A stretch of DNA of 64,000 nucleotides. Source: Bacteroides thetaiotaomicron VPI-5482 (GTDB lineage Bacteria; Bacteroidota; Bacteroidia; Bacteroidales; Bacteroidaceae). Below the pieces are notes generated by a model, which saw only the letters and a program-made list of their open reading frames with translations, had not been told where the DNA came from and did no database searches. Of this stretch, positions 35,471-43,536 are shown in pieces. A program made the translations under genes and the position numbers. The stretch spans positions 372,001 to 436,000 of the forward strand of contig NC_004663.1 of NCBI RefSeq assembly GCF_000011065.1, read 5' to 3'. Position 1 is the first letter of the stretch. The number at the start of each line of letters is the position of its first letter.

Positions 35471-37279
35471 ATGAAAACTTGGAAAACAAACTTAGAAGAA
35501 ACGAAACAGCGTTATATAAATTGGTGGAATCATAAAGGAATTATTCTTTCTATGTGGGAACACTTTCAGGAAGGCGTGAAACCGCACGCCGACATTGCTC
35601 CACCTGCTCCGGCAAGGGATTTGTCGCAGAAGTGGTTCGACCCTCAATGGCGGGCGGAATATCTGGATTGGTATGTCGCTCACAGTAGTCTGATGGCGGA
35701 TATGCTGCCTGTTGCAAATACTCAGTTGGGTCCCGGCTCACTGGCTGCTATTCTGGGCGGAGTGTTTGAAGGAGGCGAAGATACGATCTGGATACATCCC
35801 GATCCGAACTTTAATGATGAGATCGTATTCAATCCCGAACATCCGAACTGGCTCTTGCATAAAGAACTTCTGAAAGCCTGTAAGGCTAAAGCCAACGGAA
35901 ACTACTTTGTCGGTATGCCCGACCTGATGGAAGGACTGGATGTATTGGCGGCTTTGAAAGGTACGGATATGGTATTGCTGGATACGGTGATGCAGTCCGA
36001 AGTGCTGGAGCAACAGATGCAGCAGATCAATGACATCTATTTTAAAGTCTTTGATGAACTCTACGACATTATCCGTGAAGGGGATGAAATGGCATTCTGC
36101 TATTTCTCTTCATGGGCTCCGGGCAAGATGAGTAAGTTGCAGAGCGATATTTCTACCATGATCAGTCAGGATGATTATCGTCGTTTTGTGCAGCCGTTTA
36201 TTCGTGAGCAATGTCAGAAAATCGATTATACGCTCTATCATCTTGATGGAGTGGGAGCGATGCATCACCTTCCCGCCTTGCTGGAGATTGAAGAACTGAA
36301 TGCCATCCAATGGACGCCCGGTGTCGGCGAGCCGCAGGGAGGTTCTCCGAAGTGGTACGATTTATATAAGAAGATACTGGCAGGAGGTAAGAGCGTAATG
36401 GCTTGCTGGGTGACTCTGGAGGAACTGAAACCTTTGTTGGACCATATCGGGGCAGACGGAGTGCATCTGGAAATGGATTTCCACAATGAGAGGGAAGTGG
36501 AGCAGGCAATGAGAATCATTGAGGAATATACCGGCTCTTCTTCGTCTGTGTCTGCAGATGTTCACACGAATCAACCCGTTGGAGAACAGGATAATGCACA
36601 GGAAAGTATTCGGATCAGAGAAGAAAAGTCTCAGGAAGAGGATCGGATGAAACCTTTGTATGATGCCATTGTAGCCGGAAAATTGGAACCGGCTGTTGAA
36701 GTTACAAAGGATGCCATTGCTGCCGGGGTACTCCCGCAGGATATTATCAATGGTTATATGATTACGGCTATGGGCGAAGTCGGTCAGCGTTTTCAGGACG
36801 GCAAGGCCTTTGTTCCTCAGCTTCTCATGGCGGGGCGTGCCATGAAAGGAGCTTTGGAACTTTTGAAACCTTTACTGGCGGGGAATGCATCTGCTACTAT
36901 CGGGAAAATTGTGATCGGTACTGTAAAAGGAGATTTGCATGATATTGGAAAGAACCTCGTGGCTTCCATGCTGGAAGGTTGTGGCTTCGAAGTGATTAAT
37001 ATCGGTATTGATGTCACTTGCGACAAGTTTGTTGAAGCGGTGAAGGAAAACAAAGCGGACATCTTATGTATGAGTGCCTTGCTGACTACCACTATGACTT
37101 ATATGCAGGATGTGATTCGGGCATTGGAAGAGGCGGGGATCCGCGATCAGGTGAAAGTGATGATCGGAGGAGCACCCGTGAGTCAGGGATTTGCCGATGA
37201 AATCGGTGCTGACGGGTATAGTGATAATGCTAATACTGCCGTGGCGGTCGCCAAAGTGCTGATGGGGAAAAGAGATTAA
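35471..37279 (+). CDS. UroD-type methyltransferase fused to a corrinoid-binding protein
   Basis: Two proteins in one. Residues 1-350 have the uroporphyrinogen-decarboxylase fold used by methylcobamide methyltransferases (VHTNQ-linker follows; HLDGVGAMHHLPALL and EELNAIQWTPGVGEPQGG are typical of a subgroup with H-x-D in place of the H-x-C zinc motif). A flexible linker covers about 355-390. Residues 393-602 are a complete corrinoid protein: a four-helix cap (MKPLYDAIVAGKLEPA) and a B12 domain with the cobalt-ligating His in DLHDIGKN (D488, H490), then SALLTTT and GGAPVSQGFADEIGADGY. Known systems keep these as separate genes; the fusion implies direct methyl transfer from substrate to bound cobalamin. 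Starts 9 bases after GH31. Confidence 0.85.
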   Translation: MKTWKTNLEETKQRYINWWNHKGIILSMWEHFQEGVKPHADIAPPAPARDLSQKWFDPQWRAEYLDWYVAHSSLMADMLPVANTQLGPGSLAAILGGVFEGGEDTIWIHPDPNFNDEIVFNPEHPNWLLHKELLKACKAKANGNYFVGMPDLMEGLDVLAALKGTDMVLLDTVMQSEVLEQQMQQINDIYFKVFDELYDIIREGDEMAFCYFSSWAPGKMSKLQSDISTMISQDDYRRFVQPFIREQCQKIDYTLYHLDGVGAMHHLPALLEIEELNAIQWTPGVGEPQGGSPKWYDLYKKILAGGKSVMACWVTLEELKPLLDHIGADGVHLEMDFHNEREVEQAMRIIEEYTGSSSSVSADVHTNQPVGEQDNAQESIRIREEKSQEEDRMKPLYDAIVAGKLEPAVEVTKDAIAAGVLPQDIINGYMITAMGEVGQRFQDGKAFVPQLLMAGRAMKGALELLKPLLAGNASATIGKIVIGTVKGDLHDIGKNLVASMLEGCGFEVINIGIDVTCDKFVEAVKENKADILCMSALLTTTMTYMQDVIRALEEAGIRDQVKVMIGGAPVSQGFADEIGADGYSDNANTAVAVAKVLMGKRD

Positions 37280-37307
37280 GAATATTTTAATTGTTAATAC
37301 TTGAATT

Positions 37308-38879
37308 ATGCATGCGAAATTCTTAGACACACTGGATTGGGGCATTCTGATTGCCTATTTTCTGATTCTTATCGCCATTGGTATATGGGCAAGTTCCAAA
37401 CGAAAGAAGGGGAGCAGTCTCTTTTTGGCGGAACATTCTTTGAGATGGCACCATATCGGATTCTCCATGTGGGGGACTAATGTGGGGCCGTCTATGTTGA
37501 TAGCTTCTGCCAGTGCCGGATTTACTACCGGCATCGTTTCGGGCAATTATGCCTGGTATGCCTTCGTTTTTATATGCCTGCTTGCTTTTGTTTTCGCTCC
37601 CCGTTACTTGGGTTCTCGTGTTTCCACCTTGCCGGAGTTTATGGGAAAGCGGTTCGGACAGTCTACCCGTAATATCTTGGCATGGTATACGATTGTTACA
37701 ATCTTGATTTCCTGGCTAGCATTGACATTGTTTGCGGGTGGCGTTCTGATTCGTCAGGTATTCGATATACCGATGTGGCAGTCCGCTTTGATATTGCTGA
37801 TCATATCCGCATTCTTTACGATGCTCGGAGGATTGAAAGCGGTTGCCTACACGAATGTTTATCAGATGATCCTGTTGATTCTTGTTTCGGCTGCGTTGGC
37901 TATTGTAGGAATCTATAAAGTTGGTGGTATATCGGCTCTGACAGATGCCGTTCCGGCAGACTTCTGGAATCTGTTCAGACCGAATGATGATACCGCTTTC
38001 CCTTGGTTGCCGATTATTTTGGGATATCCTGTGATGGGAGTATGGTTCTGGTGTACGGATCAGTCGATGGTACAGCCTGTGTTGGCAGCCAAAAGTCTGA
38101 AAGAAGGACAGTTGGGAACGAACTTTACCGGATGGCTCAAAATACTGGATGTTCCTCTTTATATTCTTCCGGGTATCATCTGTCTGGCCTTGTTTCCGCA
38201 GTTGGAGAATCCCGATGAGGCGTATATGACGATGGTAACCCATTTGTTTCCTGTCGGGATGGTGGGGCTGGTGTTGGCTGTGTTGACTGCCGCGCTTGTC
38301 AGTACTATCGGATCGGCATTGAATGCTTTGAGTACCGTGTTTACAATGGATATTTATGTGAAGAAGATTCGCCCGCAGGCGAAGCAGAAGGAGATCATCC
38401 GGGTCGGACAAGTGGTGACGGTAGCCGGTGCTCTGATATCGGTAATCATAACGATTGCCATTGACAGCATTCACGGACTGAATTTATTCAATGTTTTCCA
38501 GTCTGTATTGGGATTCATTGCACCTCCTATGGCGGCAGTTTTCCTTTTTGGCGTTTTCTGGAAGCGTACGACTACGTTGGCTGCTAACGCTGCCCTGACA
38601 GTGGGGACGGTATTCAGTATAGGAGTAGGTGTATTGTATCTATGGGTATTTCCTGCGGATCAATATTCTGCATGGCCTCATTTTATGTTATTATCCTTCT
38701 ATCTGTTCGTTATTATCGGGATAGGGATGGTAGTTGTCGGTCTATTGGATAAGACTCCTCAGACGGCAATATTGAATATGGAGAAGATCGAAGAAAAGCC
38801 TGCCCGCATTGTACTTATCTTATGGGGGTTGCTTATCGTAACTATGATAGGGCTTTATATCTTCTTTAATGGCCATTAA
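37308..38879 (+). CDS. Sodium:solute symporter (SSS family)
   Basis: About 13-14 hydrophobic helices over 523 residues. SSS features: GTNVGPSMLIASASAGFTTG near the N-terminus, YMTMVTHLFPVGMVGLVLA, and STIGSALNALSTVFTMDIY. It resembles the sugar-transporting branch (SGLT-like) and lies 28 bases after the methyltransferase-corrinoid fusion, so it probably imports the substrate of this gene row. The last ten codons are part of a 42-bp perfect palindrome. Confidence 0.87.
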   Translation: MHAKFLDTLDWGILIAYFLILIAIGIWASSKRKKGSSLFLAEHSLRWHHIGFSMWGTNVGPSMLIASASAGFTTGIVSGNYAWYAFVFICLLAFVFAPRYLGSRVSTLPEFMGKRFGQSTRNILAWYTIVTILISWLALTLFAGGVLIRQVFDIPMWQSALILLIISAFFTMLGGLKAVAYTNVYQMILLILVSAALAIVGIYKVGGISALTDAVPADFWNLFRPNDDTAFPWLPIILGYPVMGVWFWCTDQSMVQPVLAAKSLKEGQLGTNFTGWLKILDVPLYILPGIICLALFPQLENPDEAYMTMVTHLFPVGMVGLVLAVLTAALVSTIGSALNALSTVFTMDIYVKKIRPQAKQKEIIRVGQVVTVAGALISVIITIAIDSIHGLNLFNVFQSVLGFIAPPMAAVFLFGVFWKRTTTLAANAALTVGTVFSIGVGVLYLWVFPADQYSAWPHFMLLSFYLFVIIGIGMVVVGLLDKTPQTAILNMEKIEEKPARIVLILWGLLIVTMIGLYIFFNGH

Positions 38880-38893
38880 AGAAGATATAAAGC
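38852..38893. repeat. Perfect 42-bp palindrome across the symporter stop codon
   Basis: GCTTTATATCTTCTTTAATGG (38852-38872, quoted in two parts: GCTTTATATCTTC and TTTAATGG) is followed immediately by its exact reverse complement to 38893. The stop TAA lies at 38877-38879, inside the right arm. With no loop bases it could form a cruciform in DNA or a hairpin at the mRNA end. Confidence 0.85.
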
Positions 38894-38895
38894 TG

Positions 38896-39074
38896 ACTAA
38901 AAAGTCGATAGTATCTTAAGTCTCCTCCTTCGGGAAGGAGGAGTACCCGTAGGGGGAGGTGGTAGGTAATTATATAACTTGTTTATTATCATTAATTTAT
39001 TTCTTCACCTACCACCTCGGTCTTCGACCACTCCTTCCCGAAGGAGGAGAATGGTGGTACTACCGACTTTTAGT
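38896..39074. repeat. MITE-like element with about 65-bp inverted ends between convergent genes
   Basis: The ends ACTAAAAAGTCGATAGTAT and GTACTACCGACTTTTAGT are inverted copies. Inside each arm is a GGAAGGAGGAG / CTCCTTCCC hairpin (38925-38945; 39030-39050) followed by GGAGGTGGTAGGT and its complement ACCTACCACCTC. The A+T-rich centre is about 38967-39008. It separates the symporter and the 39093 gene and probably also ends transcription from both sides. The terminal sequence resembles the hairpin at 51574. Confidence 0.78.
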
Positions 39075-39092
39075 AAGCCCCCGATCACAAAT

Positions 39093-39866
39093 TTATCTGT
39101 GTTTTCTTTTGCGATAACAGTTTTCGTAAGTGCACAGTCCACAAGTGTATTCAAGCTTGCGGACATTAGTGCCCGTTCCGATGACGCCACTAACTGATTT
39201 GATGGGTACCATGAGGCTGGAATCTGTCAACCGGATGCCACAGGGAGCAGCTATGGGGAACAATGGGAACAGTTTTTGTTGTTCCGAAACGTGCCATCCA
39301 CAGTATCCTGGGCTGTATCGGTTGGTATGTTTCCAGTTCTTCTCCCGTATATATTCAGCCAAAGCGACTTCCATGCAATCAGCCGTCTTTTCTGCAATAA
39401 TACTCCCTAACGAGTCTGCTATGTATATTTTGACCATATCTTCTTCTTGTTGCAACGTATGCTGGAATACCTCAAACTCAGTTCCGGCAGTAGCTGCAAA
39501 AAAGACAAACGCTTCCGATCCTCTTAATTGACGGGCGATGGTTTTACCAACAGAGAAAACGGTACTTTTACTTTGTGTAGAAAAAGTGTTTTGCTCAGGG
39601 CTCCGTGTGGGAATGGTGTCTTGTATAGGATTGACAGTGGGTGGATGGATGCTTTGTACGCTAAGAGTCTCTTTTTCGATATCAAGTGTACCTTCCATAA
39701 AGAAGAATGCGAACCGAGGGCGAAGCAGGGGAATAACCCGTTTTAGCAACGTATTAGTCTCATCTATTACCATCTGATCCGGTATAGAATCTTTGTATCC
39801 CATTGCTTCATAAATTTCGGACGATGGGATTCGTAAGTCTTGATAAGTGAGTTCTTGCTCAATCAT
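39093..39866 (-). CDS. Vitamin B12-dependent methionine synthase activation-domain-like protein
   Basis: Stand-alone relative of the MetH reactivation domain, which binds AdoMet to remethylate inactivated cob(II)alamin. The AdoMet-binding motif NRYSPGYCGWHVSEQQKLF (about residues 182-200) is clear and is followed by PCGIRLTDSSLMVPIKSVSG. The C-terminus has a Cys cluster CGLCTYENC that could hold metal. The segment at about 75-100 is unrelated linker. Its ATG is 28 bases downstream of the MtaA-like gene stop, so the two form an operon facing the methyltransferase-corrinoid fusion. It would keep the fusion's cobalamin in the active Co(I)/methyl state. Confidence 0.82.
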   Translation of the reverse strand: MIEQELTYQDLRIPSSEIYEAMGYKDSIPDQMVIDETNTLLKRVIPLLRPRFAFFFMEGTLDIEKETLSVQSIHPPTVNPIQDTIPTRSPEQNTFSTQSKSTVFSVGKTIARQLRGSEAFVFFAATAGTEFEVFQHTLQQEEDMVKIYIADSLGSIIAEKTADCMEVALAEYIREKNWKHTNRYSPGYCGWHVSEQQKLFPLFPIAAPCGIRLTDSSLMVPIKSVSGVIGTGTNVRKLEYTCGLCTYENCYRKRKHR

Positions 39867-39894
39867 TATTAATTGACATTATCTGAATGACAGC

Positions 39895-40911
39895 CTAATT
39901 TCGAGTTTCATTGAACTCTTCCAATGCTGTATAAAAAGCATTTATATTAGCTAATGGCGTATATGGCGGTATATCGCAACCGCTCGACAGAACGAAGTTC
40001 GGATATGCGGCAGTGGCTTCCAATAACTGTAGAGTCGCTTTTTTCATTTCCTCCGGACTCGACATCTTGAAAAGACTGACCGGATCAAGATTACCCATCG
40101 CAAGAGCATCGGCAGGAACTTCTTTCAATGCTTCTTCCATGTTGATTTTATTTCCGAAATGATAGGCTGCCGCACCCGTATATACCATAGCCTGGGTGCA
40201 ATTTCCTGTATTCCCGCAATTATGAAGTACAACGGTGAAATGATCATCCTGAACCTTCTCAACTATTTCTTTTACGAATACAGAAGAATACTGCAGGCAA
40301 TCTTCATTGGATAATAATCCGGCAGCAGGTTCCGCCATTACCACTCCATTCACTCCGGTCGCTTTCAGGGCCATGCAGTATCGAATAATGAAATCGGTAC
40401 ATTTGTGGAGCAAAGTGTTGGCTGCTTCGAGATTGATATAAATCAGCATCATGATTTCGGACATATCATACAAGCGTCCCGCTAATGAATAAGGACCGAT
40501 ACAACCAGCCAGCACCGGACGGTCTGTGATATTCTTTGCAGTCAGCATATTCGCTTTGAGATATTGCGCGATCCTTCCTTTATTCAGTGCTGGTATTTCC
40601 AAGGCATCAATGGCAGCTTCGTCTGCAAGCAAACGACCGGATACGCTTGGTACTTCATTCTCCGGAAATATAATTTCGGCTCCGAATGCTTCCGCCTCTA
40701 CCGTTAAATCCATGATAACCGTTGCGGCAGCAGCAGGATATTTGTCGCAGAGCGCTTTGATTGCTTCATAATGCACCTGTCCGTTCGTTACTGCATCATG
40801 AACCGTCTTTCCGATAAGCTCGATGCCCGGATGTGTCATGATAGGAATGGAAATGACCTTTTTATTTAGGATCGTCTGACCGATCCAGTCTTTCATATTC
40901 AGTTTACCCAT
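39895..40911 (-). CDS. MtaA-like methylcobamide methyltransferase (UroD family)
   Basis: Zinc enzyme that moves a methyl group from a methyl-corrinoid protein to a thiol or other acceptor. UroD fold with the zinc motif H-x-C-(n)-C: VVLHNCGN near residue 233 and SSGCDIPP near 316. GCIGPYSLAGRLYDM is typical of the MtaA/MtbA/CmuA group. Length 338 is normal. First gene of the two-gene minus-strand unit with the B12-activation protein. In methanogens the acceptor is coenzyme M; Bacteroides lacks it, so tetrahydrofolate or homocysteine is more likely. Zn(His-Cys-Cys) is consistent with thiol activation, which favours homocysteine. Confidence 0.8.
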   Translation of the reverse strand: MGKLNMKDWIGQTILNKKVISIPIMTHPGIELIGKTVHDAVTNGQVHYEAIKALCDKYPAAAATVIMDLTVEAEAFGAEIIFPENEVPSVSGRLLADEAAIDALEIPALNKGRIAQYLKANMLTAKNITDRPVLAGCIGPYSLAGRLYDMSEIMMLIYINLEAANTLLHKCTDFIIRYCMALKATGVNGVVMAEPAAGLLSNEDCLQYSSVFVKEIVEKVQDDHFTVVLHNCGNTGNCTQAMVYTGAAAYHFGNKINMEEALKEVPADALAMGNLDPVSLFKMSSPEEMKKATLQLLEATAAYPNFVLSSGCDIPPYTPLANINAFYTALEEFNETRN

Positions 40912-41172
40912 AACTTCTGTTTTTTAACTTCGTCATATAGTAAGACGATATTATTGTTCTTTTGTAATCTTGAAGTTTGCATAAAAAATAGATGATTATT
41001 ATAAAAAACTATGTGTCATAATTGTATCTATGATATTTTACGCACTAGAATCAACGTAAGTGAAGGATTTTAGACTGAACATTTCATTGATCTTAATGGC
41101 ATATTATATAAAATATCTCGGCGGATAATGTACTGGAGAGGATGAAATTATTACACTTTATGCGATAATAAG

Positions 41173-41203
41173 TTGGACGTTACAAAAATAACGAATATAT
41201 TTG
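41173..41203 (+). promoter_or_regulatory. Promoter of the 41304 gene
   Basis: TTGG (41173-41176), 19 bases, TATATTTG (41196-41203). Good fit to the Bacteroides consensus. The rest of 40912-41303 is A+T-rich with no gene seen. Confidence 0.65.
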
Positions 41204-41303
41204 GTGTTAAATTAGTATCATATAGTTCTCTTTTGGTATAATGGCAAATAGAAAAATGATGCAATGTAATTCTTTAATAGTACCTACTTTAAAAATTGAA
41301 ATT

Positions 41304-42149
41304 ATGAAGACGATTAAGCAAATTGTATTTTGTGTCTCATTACTACTTGTAATGAATTGTTTTTATTCTTGTTCAAACTCAAATGATGTTGTTATAAATA
41401 CACAACAAAATCAAGAAAAAACACAAGATGTTGAAATTCAAGAGTTAATAGACTTTATAGAAACCTTGAATGCTAATAAAATACAGACTCGTGGTCCCTT
41501 TTGGAATCGAATAAAGCGTTTTCTTGTAGGAGATGCTTGGGGTTATGGTTGGGGAGTAAATAAAGGTTTAACACCTAGAGGTGGCTTGATTACGGCTGTT
41601 GTATTCTCACTTATTTGTGCGGCTTCAGATGATGATCTTCCTAGAAATTGGTGGCATTTGAGTTCAAATTGGAAGGTATACGATGCTCCGTTAAGACCTT
41701 ATGAAATAATTGGAAATGATCATAATAAGACAATATATAATATGATGAGGGAAGATCCCGTAATAGCTAATGGTACTTTTTCTAATTATTATTTATATAA
41801 TTCTACTAACAAAAAATTGAAAAGTTATGGATATACAGAAGAAATGCCCCTGTTGCTTCAGACAAGATTGCTGGAAATAATGGATCTGGTTAAGAAAAGT
41901 ACTTCTGTTGATCAACTGATGAATTTAATGAAGCAAGAATTTCCTCAGCGAGTATCTGAATTTCAGCTTGTAGAGAGTTATATTAATGGTTTAGTGAATA
42001 TGGATGATAAATCAACTGTTCGTGATTATACTAAACAAGTATATGCCCAAATTGATGCTTCATCTTTAGATGTATCAGCTGTTTCTCGATTAAAAACTAT
42101 GATAGCTATTGCTGAAAATAGCAAATTTTTGTGGGTTGAAACAAAATGA
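41304..42149 (+). CDS. Lipoprotein of unknown function
   Basis: Not recognised. The ATG at 41304 (MKTIKQIVFCVSLLLVMNCF) gives a lipoprotein signal with the cysteine in CFYSC; an ATG at 41241 upstream would put 21 unrelated residues before it and is rejected. After a Gln/Glu-rich spacer comes a short conserved-looking region (FWNRIKRFLVGDAWGYGWGV) with a hydrophobic stretch GGLITAVVFSLICAA; the rest is helical. Base composition is clearly more A+T-rich than flanking genes. The barrel-like gene at 42202 follows after 52 bases. Confidence 0.7.
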   Translation: MKTIKQIVFCVSLLLVMNCFYSCSNSNDVVINTQQNQEKTQDVEIQELIDFIETLNANKIQTRGPFWNRIKRFLVGDAWGYGWGVNKGLTPRGGLITAVVFSLICAASDDDLPRNWWHLSSNWKVYDAPLRPYEIIGNDHNKTIYNMMREDPVIANGTFSNYYLYNSTNKKLKSYGYTEEMPLLLQTRLLEIMDLVKKSTSVDQLMNLMKQEFPQRVSEFQLVESYINGLVNMDDKSTVRDYTKQVYAQIDASSLDVSAVSRLKTMIAIAENSKFLWVETK

Positions 42150-42201
42150 TGATTGATTAAGGGAGCTTTCGTTTTTTCTCTTTTTATTAAACACACTTAT
42201 T

Positions 42202-42912
42202 ATGAAACAAAACAAATGCCTGCTAGTGGGATTAATATCTTTGATGTTCAGTATCAACTCTTTGTATGCTCAGAAAGATTCACTGAATGTTTCAACTAAT
42301 AACGAGTCATATAAACGAGTATATATCTTGGATGTCGGGTTAGGGATTGGTTTTACTGGTATACAAAAAAATGGAAGCAGCTCTTGGTATATAGGAAATA
42401 ATAAAAATGATGTTCCTTTTGTTTCTTCAATACAATTGATGACTTATACCCCTTACAGTAATATAGGATGTGGATTGTTTTATTATGACTATAGTAATGG
42501 TACAAAGAAACATGATGGAGTGCTATCATCGGGAATCAATGAAAAAAAATCGTTCTATTATGTAGCTCCGCAGATTTCTTTTATTAAACGGCAGGCTGGA
42601 TTTTTGGATGGGATTATGTATGTGAGTGCTGGTATTGGATATGTTAATTATAGAAGTAAGGGAACAATATCGCAGTTGGAGAATTATAATACAACATGTT
42701 CGACAGTGGGAGGCAATATGGGGATTGCTTATGAATATGCTTTTGACTCCCGCTTGGGAATTAGGTTGGGTGTGAATTGTTTGTATGCTAAAATTAAAGG
42801 ACTTCACAAAAATACCAGTATAGGTGAATTGTCTATACGCCCTCGTGAAAAATTTCATTTAATTGTTCCCTCTTTGGAAATAGGATTGTCTTATTACATT
42901 GTTCAATGGTAA
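42202..42912 (+). CDS. Small outer-membrane barrel-like protein of unknown function
   Basis: Signal peptide (MKQNKCLLVGLISLMFSINSLYAQ) then about 210 residues of alternating beta strands (YILDVGLGIGFTGIQ, IMYVSAGIGYVNYRSKG, SRLGIRLGVNCLYAKIKG) ending IGLSYYIVQW with a terminal aromatic. Consistent with an 8-stranded barrel. A+T-rich like the lipoprotein before it, and probably co-transcribed. Confidence 0.68.
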   Translation: MKQNKCLLVGLISLMFSINSLYAQKDSLNVSTNNESYKRVYILDVGLGIGFTGIQKNGSSSWYIGNNKNDVPFVSSIQLMTYTPYSNIGCGLFYYDYSNGTKKHDGVLSSGINEKKSFYYVAPQISFIKRQAGFLDGIMYVSAGIGYVNYRSKGTISQLENYNTTCSTVGGNMGIAYEYAFDSRLGIRLGVNCLYAKIKGLHKNTSIGELSIRPREKFHLIVPSLEIGLSYYIVQW

Positions 42913-43043
42913 ACTTAGTCATAAGTGTATATAGCAATCTTCTTCAACAGATGTGTTATAGTAGATGGCTTTAACTTGAGAAAGATATAGAAGGAAAATG
43001 AAGACAAAGACTATGGTTATATATTCCTTGAGCCTCATGTTTT

Positions 43044-43086
43044 AAAAATAAGGTGGGATATTTATTAAATATTCCACCTTATTTTT
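43044..43086. terminator. Strong bidirectional terminator, 20-bp stem
   Basis: AAAAATAAGGTGGGATATTT (43044-43063) pairs with 43067-43086 with one wobble and a 3-base loop. T-runs on both strands serve the converging 42202 and rpiB genes. Confidence 0.85.
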
Positions 43087-43101
43087 ATAGATTTTCAGGC
43101 A

Positions 43102-43536
43102 TTATTTTACCGGAATCTTATCAATACGATTTTGATGGCGTCCCCCCTCAAACTGTGTTGAGAAGAACTCTGTCAATATCATGTCCGCCTCCTCAGTGCT
43201 GATGAAGCGTCCCGGCATCACGAGAATATTAGCGTCATTATGTTGACGGGCCAGATGTGCGATCTCTGCATTCCAGCAAAGAGCAGCACGTATTCCCTGA
43301 TGCTTGTTCAGAGTCATGTTGATTCCGTTTCCGCTGCCGCAGATCGCAATACCGGGATAACATTCACCCGATTCTACTGCTAGGGCCAGCGGATGGGCAT
43401 AGTCCGGATAATCTACGCTTGCGGCAGAGTTGGTTCCGAAATCTTTGTAAGCCCAGCCTTTTACTTCCAGCCAGCCGCGAACATATTCTTTTAGTTCAAA
43501 ACCGGCGTGGTCGCATGCTAATCCAATTGTTTTCAT
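43102..43536 (-). CDS. rpiB: Ribose-5-phosphate isomerase B
   Basis: Interconverts ribose-5-phosphate and ribulose-5-phosphate. Family motifs: ACDHAGFELK at the N-terminus, GTNSAASVDYPDYA, the active-site Cys in IAICGSGNGINM (about residue 67), and HNDANILVMPGRFI. At 144 residues it is the usual length. Its ATG overlaps the transketolase stop (TAATG), so the two are coupled and form the end of the pentose-phosphate unit. Confidence 0.95.
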   Translation of the reverse strand: MKTIGLACDHAGFELKEYVRGWLEVKGWAYKDFGTNSAASVDYPDYAHPLALAVESGECYPGIAICGSGNGINMTLNKHQGIRAALCWNAEIAHLARQHNDANILVMPGRFISTEEADMILTEFFSTQFEGGRHQNRIDKIPVK

